Source of the DNA: Nanobdellota archaeon
GTDB lineage: Archaea > Nanobdellota > Nanobdellia > Woesearchaeales > JAUYGA01
Length of the DNA stretch: 6,568 nt
Assembly: GCA_030690755.1 (NCBI GenBank)
Contig: JAUYGA010000123.1
Span: 1 to 6,568, forward strand
Direction of reading: 5' to 3'
A program made the position numbers and the translations under genes. Positions 1 through 5,585 of the stretch are shown here, one piece after another. Below the pieces are notes generated by a model, which saw nothing but the letters and a program-made list of their open reading frames with translations, ran no database searches and was not told the origin of the DNA. The first letter of the stretch is position 1; the number at the start of each line of letters is the position of its first letter.

Positions 1-2
1 AA

Positions 3-26
3 ATAAAGTTAGATAGGGATTTTTAG
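3..26 (+). CDS. Possible last codons of an upstream gene (partial)
   Basis: This frame is open from the left edge and reads IKLDRDF followed by a TAG stop. The last base of that stop is the first base of the GTG start of the next gene (TAGTG). The other two forward frames are closed by stops at bases 4-6 and 14-16. A one-base stop/start overlap is typical of co-translated genes and is repeated in the form TAATG before res. Because type III restriction operons normally run mod then res, the upstream gene could be the methyltransferase mod, but seven codons cannot identify it and chance is possible. Confidence 0.25.
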   Translation: MKLDRDF

Positions 27-469
27 TGATTTGTACTTTTATTATAAATGAAGAAATCAGTTTTTACAAAAATTTATTTATTAGTTTTTATTGTAAAACC
101 CCCATTAGAACTTTTGATAATATATTAGTGTTTTTTAAAGAAAATAATTTTGAGCATGCTTTTTTTGAAAGTGTAAATAGACGCGAAAAAGATAAATCAA
201 AATTTTCTTACAAAAGAGCCAATAGAATATATTGGATAAAATGGGTGCTTGAAAATCCAACTGCTGAACTTTATAAAGGATATAATCATCTTACAAAAAG
301 TTATGATGATTCAAGAAGAATATCTGTCTGTATTGATAATTATATAGTAGTCATAGAACTGAATAAAAAACAAGACAAAGCAACATTTATTACTGCTTAT
401 ATAGCAGATGGTGTGAATGGTAAAGGCAAAAAAGCTATTGATTTAATAAAGAGTGGTGAAAAATGGTAG
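26..469 (+). CDS. Small protein resembling a BECR-fold (barnase/EndoU/colicin E5/RelE-like) ribonuclease
   Basis: This gene encodes 147 residues from a GTG start with a GGGA ribosome binding site at 16-19. An in-frame TAG at 14-16 lies just upstream and there is no internal Met, so GTG is the only credible start. Visible blocks are a His in FEHAFFES (about 43-50), a basic block RANRIYWIKWVLENP (about 64-78), a strand IDNYIVVIE (about 103-111) and FITAY (121-125). An Arg-rich helix followed by WIK, then a hydrophobic strand and an F-I/V-T-A-Y strand, is the arrangement I associate with phage and bacterial BECR-fold RNase domains (the PBECR group). That family assignment rests on pattern memory, not a search. 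No signal peptide or membrane segment is seen. The gene sits directly before res, so it may belong to the restriction operon, either as an accessory RNA-cleaving effector or as a passenger inserted between mod and res. The N-terminal 25 residues are hydrophobic and not clearly part of the domain; the ORF could be the 3' part of a longer ancestral gene. Confidence 0.6.
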   Translation: MICTFIINEEISFYKNLFISFYCKTPIRTFDNILVFFKENNFEHAFFESVNRREKDKSKFSYKRANRIYWIKWVLENPTAELYKGYNHLTKSYDDSRRISVCIDNYIVVIELNKKQDKATFITAYIADGVNGKGKKAIDLIKSGEKW

Positions 470-548
470 CCTCTGTTTTGCTATGCAGGCGACAGAAGCC
501 AAAAAGCCTTTTGTAGGACTCCAACACTTGGTAGAAGTCGATTTAGGC
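469..548 (+). other. Inverted-repeat-rich segment in the spacer before res
   Basis: Two sets of inverted repeats lie side by side. The first pairs GCCTCTGT (469-476) with ACAGAAGC (492-499), with one mismatch and a 15-base loop. The second is nested: GCCT (506-509) with AGGC (545-548), GACT (517-520) with AGTC (536-539), and CCAA (521-524) with TTGG (528-531) around a CAC loop. There is no T-run, so it is not an intrinsic terminator. It overlaps the possible 38-residue peptide, and four-base stems arise easily by chance, so a structured leader is only a weak suggestion. Confidence 0.2.
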
Positions 549-599
549 AAAAATTATACCATTATAAACATAAATATAAGTCAATACAGGGAAAATTAA
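483..599 (+). CDS. Possible 38-residue peptide or gene remnant overlapping the res start
   Basis: An ATG at 483 opens a 38-codon frame (begins MQATEAKKPFVG, ends SQYREN) whose TAA stop shares its A with the ATG of res (TAATG). The frame is open upstream to base 450, with GTG codons at 453 and 456 as alternative starts inside the end of the preceding gene. No good ribosome binding site is seen for any of these starts. The composition of residues looks protein-like, and bases 470-550 are richer in G+C than the flanks, so this may be the 3' end of a gene whose front is lost, or a small leader that couples translation into res. I do not recognise a family. It may instead be non-coding spacer with chance open frame. 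Confidence 0.35.
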   Translation: MQATEAKKPFVGLQHLVEVDLGKNYTIININISQYREN

Positions 600-601
600 T
601 G
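588..601 (+). promoter_or_regulatory. Ribosome binding site and TAATG coupling at the res start
   Basis: AGGG at 588-591 lies seven bases before the ATG at 599, which is good spacing for a Shine-Dalgarno site. The ATG shares its A with the TAA stop of the preceding small frame. This fixes the res start and, if the small frame is translated, predicts coupled re-initiation. Confidence 0.6.
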
Positions 602-3577
602 AAAATACAATTTGAAAGTAATTTAAACTACCAAAACAATGCTATCAATTCAATAGTAGATATTTTTGAAGGGCAAGAGATTTGTCAAAGTAATTTTTCT
701 GTATCAAGGGTTCGTGGCGATACTCTTGGAATCACTGAAAATGAACTTGGTATTGGCAATCGTCTTGAACTTCTTAACGATGAAATACTCACTAATGTTC
801 AAAGAATTCAGTTAAAAAATGGACTCCCACAATCTAAAAAACTTGATAGCATGGACTTCTCGATTGAGATGGAAACAGGAACAGGTAAAACCTATGTTTA
901 TCTAAAATCTATTTTTGAACTAAATAAAAAGTATGGATTTACAAAGTTTATTATAGTTGTTCCGTCTATTGCAATTAAAGAAGGAACAAAAAAGACACTC
1001 GATATCACGACTGAACATTTCAAGTCTATCTTTGATAATGTCAATTATGATTACTTTATTTATGACAGTTCTAACCTTGAGCAAGTGAGAGATTTTGCGA
1101 CAAGTAGCGATATACGAATTATGGTTATTAATATTGATGCTTTTAGAAAAAGTTTTACAGACCCAAGCAAAGATACAAAAGCAAATATTATCCATAGACA
1201 AAACGATAGACTAAATGGACAAAGACCAATAGATTTTATTGCTTCAACAAATCCTGTTCTCATCATAGATGAGCCACAGAGTGTTGATAACACTGCAAAG
1301 GCAAAAGAGGCAATTGAGACACTTAACCCTCTTTGTAGGCTACGATACAGTGCTACACACACTGAAAAATTTAACTTAATGTATAAACTTGACAGTATTG
1401 ACGCTTATGAACAAAAATTGGTAAAACAAATTGAAGTGGCAAATGTAAAAATAGATGATACTTCCAACAAACCTTTTGTAAAACTTTTGAGTGTCAAAGC
1501 TAGTCCCAGAAGTGCAAAAATCGAGATAGATATTAACCAAAACGGAACGACAACACGAATACCAATCACGATTAAAGATGGAAGTGATTTATATGTACTC
1601 TCAAATGGAAGAGATGTCTATCAAGGATATACAGTTAATGATATTTACATTGAAAAAGGGAACGAATATGTTGAGTTTTTAAAAAATAATGAAACTGTTC
1701 GTATAGGTGAAGTGATAGGTGATATTGATGATGATACCATTAAAAAATTACAAATCAAAAAAACAATCGAAGAACACCTAGACAAAGAACTGCGATTAAC
1801 TCAAAAAAATATTAAAGTATTAAGTCTCTTTTTTGTTGATAGAGTTGCAAATTATAGACAATATGATGATGAAGGTAATCCTATAAAAGGGAAGTATTCT
1901 TTATGGTTTGAAGAATCATACAAAGAAATATCGCAAAAACAAAAATATAAAACACTTTTTGGTGATGTCGATACCACCACTCATGTAGAAAAAATTCATA
2001 ACGGATATTTTTCTGCGGATAAAAAAGGAAAATTAAAAGACAGTTCTTTAACCGCAAGTGGTGAATTAAGAGCTAATGCAGAAGATGAAGATACATTTAG
2101 TCTGATAATGAAAGATAAAGAAAAACTGTTATCTTTTGAGAGTTCTTTGAGATTTATTTTTTCACATAGTGCATTAAAAGAGGGATGGGACAACCCAAAT
2201 GTTTTTCAAATATGCACCCTTAATGAAACAACATCCGTGATGAAAAAGCGTCAAGAGATAGGAAGAGGACTTCGTATCTGTGTCAATCAAGATGGTGAAA
2301 GGGTTTATGGATTTGATGTCAATACATTAACAATTATGGCGAATGAAAGCTATGAAGAGTTTGCGAAAAGTCTTCAAGAAGAGATAGAAAAAGAAGAAGG
2401 TATAGAGTTCGGTGTTATTAAAGAACACTTCTTCGCCCATATCCCTACAATGAATGAAAATGGTGAAATGGAATATCTTGGTGCAGAGAAAAGTGAAAAT
2501 CTTTATCAATATTTACAAGATAACAAATACATCGACAGACGAGGAAAAATACAAGATTCGCTAAGACTTGATATAAAAAATGAAAATTTTATAGTGCCAC
2601 AAGAGTATCAACATTTACAAGCTGAAATTACTACGGTTATCAAAAAGATAGCGGGTAATCTCAATATCAAAGATGCTAGTGATAAGAAACTTGTATCTCT
2701 TAATAAAGAAGTTTTGATTAGTGATGATTTTATAGAATTGTGGGAACAAATAAAATATAAAACTACATACAGGGTAGATTTTGATATTGATAAACTAATT
2801 GAACAGTGTGCTGAAAAAATTGGTAATGAACTAACAATTGGTAAAATAAAATATCTTTATTCAAAAGCTAAAAATAAAATCACAAAAGCAGGTGTTGAAA
2901 TTGAAGACCCAAAAGACGGGATACTTGATTATGTTGAAATAGACTATAAACTTCCTGACATTATCTCTTATCTTCAAAATGCAACTAACTTAACACGTAA
3001 AAATATTGTAGATATTTTGATAAAAAGTAATAAGTTGGAAAGCTTTAAAAATAATCCACAAAAATTTATTGACGGTGCGATAAAAATCATTAAAAAGACG
3101 ATGAGTATCTTCATTGTAGATGGTATAAAATATGAGCGGATTGGCGATGAATTTTACTACGCTCAAGAGTGTTTTGAAGACCAAGAGTTATATGGGTATC
3201 TGTCTAAAAATATGATTGAAAACAAAGAGAATAAATCTCTATATAACTACACTGTTTATGATTCAGATGTAGAAAAAGGATTTGCAAGATCGTTTAACGA
3301 AAATGTAAATGTAAAACTTTTCACAAAACTTCCTTCTTGGTTTAAAATCAACACTCCTCTTGGTGGATACAACCCAGATTGGGCTGTCCTAATAGAAAAA
3401 GACAATGAAGAGAAACTTTACTTTGTCGTTGAAAGCAAGGGAAGTCTATTTACTGATGATTTAAGAGATACAGAAGAAGCTAAAATCAAATGTGCTACAC
3501 AACACTTTAAAGAGATTTCACAAAAAACTCAATTCATTCAGTCAAATAACTTTGAACATATGAGGGAGTTTATTTAA
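599..3577 (+). CDS. res: Type III restriction enzyme, Res subunit (DNA helicase/translocase and endonuclease)
   Basis: This is the 992-residue cutting subunit of a type III restriction-modification enzyme, the usual length for the family. With a Mod methyltransferase it forms the complex that uses ATP to communicate along DNA between two head-to-head unmethylated sites and cuts about 25 bases from one of them. Superfamily 2 helicase motifs are intact: motif I TGTGKT (93-98), motif II DEPQ (224-227) after hydrophobic LII, motif III SAT (251-253), a motif V-like block SALKEGWDNPNVF (524-536) and motif VI QEIGRGLR (552-559). The C-terminal PD-(D/E)XK nuclease shows P926-D927 and E945-S-K947 in YFVVESKG, so both activities look intact. 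The long segment between motifs III and V is normal for Res. There is no frameshift. The start at 599 has a good ribosome binding site. Mod is absent from the window; the upstream side is the expected place. The family call is very secure; target sequence cannot be read from Res. Confidence 0.97.
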   Translation: MKIQFESNLNYQNNAINSIVDIFEGQEICQSNFSVSRVRGDTLGITENELGIGNRLELLNDEILTNVQRIQLKNGLPQSKKLDSMDFSIEMETGTGKTYVYLKSIFELNKKYGFTKFIIVVPSIAIKEGTKKTLDITTEHFKSIFDNVNYDYFIYDSSNLEQVRDFATSSDIRIMVINIDAFRKSFTDPSKDTKANIIHRQNDRLNGQRPIDFIASTNPVLIIDEPQSVDNTAKAKEAIETLNPLCRLRYSATHTEKFNLMYKLDSIDAYEQKLVKQIEVANVKIDDTSNKPFVKLLSVKASPRSAKIEIDINQNGTTTRIPITIKDGSDLYVLSNGRDVYQGYTVNDIYIEKGNEYVEFLKNNETVRIGEVIGDIDDDTIKKLQIKKTIEEHLDKELRLTQKNIKVLSLFFVDRVANYRQYDDEGNPIKGKYSLWFEESYKEISQKQKYKTLFGDVDTTTHVEKIHNGYFSADKKGKLKDSSLTASGELRANAEDEDTFSLIMKDKEKLLSFESSLRFIFSHSALKEGWDNPNVFQICTLNETTSVMKKRQEIGRGLRICVNQDGERVYGFDVNTLTIMANESYEEFAKSLQEEIEKEEGIEFGVIKEHFFAHIPTMNENGEMEYLGAEKSENLYQYLQDNKYIDRRGKIQDSLRLDIKNENFIVPQEYQHLQAEITTVIKKIAGNLNIKDASDKKLVSLNKEVLISDDFIELWEQIKYKTTYRVDFDIDKLIEQCAEKIGNELTIGKIKYLYSKAKNKITKAGVEIEDPKDGILDYVEIDYKLPDIISYLQNATNLTRKNIVDILIKSNKLESFKNNPQKFIDGAIKIIKKTMSIFIVDGIKYERIGDEFYYAQECFEDQELYGYLSKNMIENKENKSLYNYTVYDSDVEKGFARSFNENVNVKLFTKLPSWFKINTPLGGYNPDWAVLIEKDNEEKLYFVVESKGSLFTDDLRDTEEAKIKCATQHFKEISQKTQFIQSNNFEHMREFI

Positions 3578-3586
3578 GGTATATCT

Positions 3587-3670
3587 ATGAAAATACAAAA
3601 AAAGATAGTAATTAAAATAGAAAATCTTTTTAAAATTTGTGATGAACTGGTTACTCAAATCAATCATTAA
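3587..3670 (+). pseudogene. Remnant of a type I restriction specificity subunit (HsdS C-terminal helix)
   Basis: After the res stop, and in the same frame, 27 codons read MKIQKKIVIKIENLFK, then ICDELVTQINH and a TAA. This closely matches the pattern at the end of many HsdS proteins, where a block of the type (L/E)-x-Q-K/R-x-I-V-x-K-(I/V)-E/D-x-L-F/M-x-x-C-D-x-L-x-x-Q-(I/L) forms the conserved coiled-coil segment following the second target recognition domain. Nothing upstream of it encodes the recognition domains, because res ends only nine bases before the ATG. AAGG at 3576-3579 could serve as a ribosome binding site, so expression as a free peptide is possible, but the simplest reading is a recombination scar left by a lost or replaced type I locus. 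The homology is from recalled family patterns and has not been searched. Confidence 0.6.
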
Positions 3671-3694
3671 AAAACAAATAGCCAATATTAATAC

Positions 3695-3717
3695 AAGCCG
3701 TTTTAAAAGAGGCTTTT
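3695..3717 (+). terminator. Weak hairpin, possible terminator of the res operon
   Basis: AAGCC (3695-3699) pairs with GGCTT (3711-3715) around an 11-base loop and is followed by only two more T residues. The stem is short and the T-run poor, so termination would be leaky if it occurs. Its position between the two modules is the main argument for it. Confidence 0.25.
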
Positions 3718-3726
3718 GGAAAATAA

Positions 3727-3735
3727 TGATAAAAT
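3727..3735 (+). promoter_or_regulatory. Candidate extended -10 promoter for the sce7726-sce7725-RES operon
   Basis: TGATAAAAT matches the extended -10 form TGnTATAAT with a single mismatch. No convincing -35 hexamer is seen about 17 bases upstream, which is tolerable for an extended -10 site and for AT-rich bacteria with weak -35 boxes. Transcription would start near 3742, giving a leader of roughly 20 bases that begins at the ribosome binding site. AT-richness makes chance matches common. Confidence 0.35.
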
Positions 3736-3741
3736 ACAAAA

Positions 3742-3751
3742 AAGAAGGGGG
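3742..3751 (+). promoter_or_regulatory. Ribosome binding site that decides the sce7726 start
   Basis: AAGAAGGGGG is the most purine-rich G-run in the spacer and ends nine bases before the ATG at 3761. It lies inside the longer frame that would begin at the TTG at 3716, so it argues for the ATG as the true start. Confidence 0.7.
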
Positions 3752-3760
3752 TGTTGTATT

Positions 3761-4660
3761 ATGCAAAAAAACAATATAGCATTATCTTACCTTTTTACAT
3801 CCAATGTTTTAAGAGATTTTTTTTACAATCATCATTCTGGGCGATTGGTGAAATTTTTTGATGAGTTTAATATGCTTGATAAAATTTATCAGAATATTAC
3901 ACTAAAAGATTTTTTTGAAAGCTCTTATAAACAACTTTTAAAAACATATCGAAATGAATATATTTTCAAGAATGCTATCGCCCAAAAAATCTTAATAGGA
4001 CGACATTCTATAAACTCTTCTTCTTTATTTACGGAATTGCGTGTTGAAACATCTAAAGCTGATGTTGTCATATTTAATGGAACTTCACATGTATATGAAA
4101 TTAAAACGGAACTAGATAATTTTGAGCGACTTGAAAGCCAAATTGAAAACTATAAAAAAGTTTTTGAATATGTGAATGTGGTTTCTGTAGAATCAAAAAT
4201 AGATGAAATCAAATCTTTGATTGATGAATCAGTAGGGATAATTATATTAACAGATAAATACACGCTAAGGACAATACGTAAAGCTAAATCTGGTTTGAAT
4301 AGACTTAATAAAGAATCTATGTTTAATCTTTTACGTAAAAATGAATATCTACAAATCATTCAGAAATTCTATAATTCTGTTCCTGACTTACCAAATACAA
4401 AAATTTATTCAGCTTGCAAAGAATTATTTATAAAGCTACCTATTGAAATTATTCATAAAGAAATGTTAAGAACTTTTAAAGAACGTAAAAATCACAAGAA
4501 TTTCATTAGCACAATAAGCTTATTTCCTAATTCTCTAAAAATCGCAGTATTAGAATCAGACTTATCCATGGAACAACAAAAAGATTTTTCATATCTATTA
4601 AATCAAAAAATGAATGTTATTTTTAACAAAAAGGATTACAATGTATCATCCATATCTTAG
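3761..4660 (+). CDS. sce7726 family protein, PD-(D/E)XK nuclease-like
   Basis: This 299-residue protein matches the sce7726 family, named after a Sorangium cellulosum gene and regularly found next to sce7725 family genes. Its signature region runs from about residue 66 to 145: EYIFKNAIAQKILIGRHS, then LRVETSKADVVIFNG with D101, then VYEIKTELDNFERLESQ with E113-I-K115, then a Tyr-containing helix and a hydrophobic strand. The acidic residue E66, D101 and E-x-K at 113-115 fit the catalytic layout of the PD-(D/E)XK nuclease fold, so DNA cleavage or binding is a reasonable inference; no activity is known to me. Residues from about 150 to 299 are mostly helical and not recognised. No membrane segment or signal peptide is seen, so it should be cytoplasmic. 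It is the first gene of a three-gene unit, and its last 20 bases overlap the next gene. A 15-residue longer form from the TTG at 3716 is unlikely given the ribosome binding site. Confidence 0.88.
   Translation: MQKNNIALSYLFTSNVLRDFFYNHHSGRLVKFFDEFNMLDKIYQNITLKDFFESSYKQLLKTYRNEYIFKNAIAQKILIGRHSINSSSLFTELRVETSKADVVIFNGTSHVYEIKTELDNFERLESQIENYKKVFEYVNVVSVESKIDEIKSLIDESVGIIILTDKYTLRTIRKAKSGLNRLNKESMFNLLRKNEYLQIIQKFYNSVPDLPNTKIYSACKELFIKLPIEIIHKEMLRTFKERKNHKNFISTISLFPNSLKIAVLESDLSMEQQKDFSYLLNQKMNVIFNKKDYNVSSIS
4631..4635 (+). promoter_or_regulatory. Ribosome binding site that decides the sce7725 start
   Basis: AAGGA lies five bases before the ATG at 4641, within the end of the upstream gene. The nine extra codons from an earlier ATG at 4614 would run through this site, and the family begins at the MYHPYLRGKQ block, so 4641 is preferred. 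Confidence 0.75.
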
Positions 4661-5585
4661 AGGTAAGCAGAACGAATTAATATTACTCAGAGAAAATGCC
4701 AAACTTATAACCAAATCGGCAATGGTGCCTATTATAGAGCCTGTTAAAAAAAACTTTGCACCTTTAAATAAAGCTATAGAATCCCTAAAAAAAGAAAATA
4801 CAGAATTTATTTTAGTAATTAACCCTAAGTATGGTGACTTTAAAAGTAATTCACTCCCAATATTTGAAAATACGATTAACACAATTTTATGTGAATATGA
4901 TAAATATAGTATTGCATATATTGTAGATGCTGAAAGTAATTTATTGGAAGTTAAAGATTTTATAGATGATAATTTAGATAAATCTATTGTGATTATTCAT
5001 AATGGATATCCAAAAGCTAAGGAACTAGCTGAACTTACAGAAAGTTTTTCAAATATCAATAAACATATTTTTATGGATGCTCAATCAGGGAAGCTGTATC
5101 AAAAGCAATTTAAAAAAAATAGTATCCCAAGAATTTTAATACGTGATGGATTCAAAAAGAATAAAAATAGAGACTACCCACATAAAGAACATTTTTCAGA
5201 TTTGCACATTACATATGATGATGAAGGAATGGAGGGCTTTGGAGACTTTTTAATAGTAGGAGATGATTATTCAGAAAGTGGCGGTCCTGCATATGCTATT
5301 GCACTTCATTTAACATATCTAGAAGAAGATGAGGATATGTATATACGCCATTTTGTTTCAGATAGAGTGGATACACCAACTGACCCAGCAGGAAAATTTT
5401 TAGAAGCTTTAGAAAAGTTAGTTAAAGCTGTCGAAGAAGAGGGTTCATTGATATTAAAAACAGAAGCTTATCAACAGTTTAAAAACTTTTTTGAAGAAGC
5501 TCATTTTCCAGGTCTTGGTTATGCAAAAAAACTATCTATGCAACATCATTTAGAGTTAATATCAAAATACTTACGAGAGCAATAA
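4641..5585 (+). CDS. sce7725 family (beta family) protein, function unknown
   Basis: This 314-residue protein is a clear sce7725 family member, related to the broader 'beta protein' group that includes a phage T4 product. Family hallmarks are the N-terminal MYHPYLRGKQNELILLRE (1-18), the early MVPIIEPVKKN (about 28-38), INPKYGDF (about 64-71), the mid block RILIRDGFKKNKNRDYP (about 173-189), GFGDFLIVGDDYSESGGPAYAIALHLTY (about 213-240), HFVSDR (about 251-256), PAGKFLEALEKLV (about 263-275) and the closing FPGLGYAKKLSMQHHLELI. Conserved Arg, Asp, Glu and His residues in these blocks would suit an enzyme or ligand-binding pocket, but I know of no established activity. It is soluble by sequence. 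It overlaps the nuclease-like gene by 20 bases, and its TAA stop is immediately followed by the ATG of the RES gene, so the three are almost certainly one translation unit. A role as inhibitor, sensor or partner of the RES protein is inference only. Confidence 0.88.
   Translation: MYHPYLRGKQNELILLRENAKLITKSAMVPIIEPVKKNFAPLNKAIESLKKENTEFILVINPKYGDFKSNSLPIFENTINTILCEYDKYSIAYIVDAESNLLEVKDFIDDNLDKSIVIIHNGYPKAKELAELTESFSNINKHIFMDAQSGKLYQKQFKKNSIPRILIRDGFKKNKNRDYPHKEHFSDLHITYDDEGMEGFGDFLIVGDDYSESGGPAYAIALHLTYLEEDEDMYIRHFVSDRVDTPTDPAGKFLEALEKLVKAVEEEGSLILKTEAYQQFKNFFEEAHFPGLGYAKKLSMQHHLELISKYLREQ

Noticed and set aside
463..516. Seventeen-codon frame starting at ATG 463
   Set aside because: It has no ribosome binding site, an unconvincing sequence, and competes with the better frame that couples to res.
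26..599. A single frameshifted gene joining the RNase-like protein to the small frame before res
   Set aside because: The first protein ends naturally after its last domain strand, and the second frame does not continue any recognisable domain, so no frameshift needs to be invoked.
920..1362. Open frames on the - strand within res
   Set aside because: They are shadows of a well-supported gene, with biased composition, no ribosome binding sites and no recognisable domains.
3590..3745. Near-identical AAAATACAAAAAA(A)GA copies at 3590-3605 and 3731-3745, possibly a direct repeat flanking an insertion
   Set aside because: The repeat is short and almost entirely A, no mobile gene lies between the copies, and such matches are expected in DNA this AT-rich.
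3716..3760. Fifteen-codon upstream extension of the sce7726 gene from a TTG start
   Set aside because: It runs through the strong AAGAAGGGGG ribosome binding site and the candidate -10 box, and the ATG at 3761 is better placed.
4614..4640. Nine-codon upstream extension of the sce7725 gene
   Set aside because: AAGGA sits just before the ATG at 4641, and the family N-terminus (MYxPYLRGKQ) starts there.
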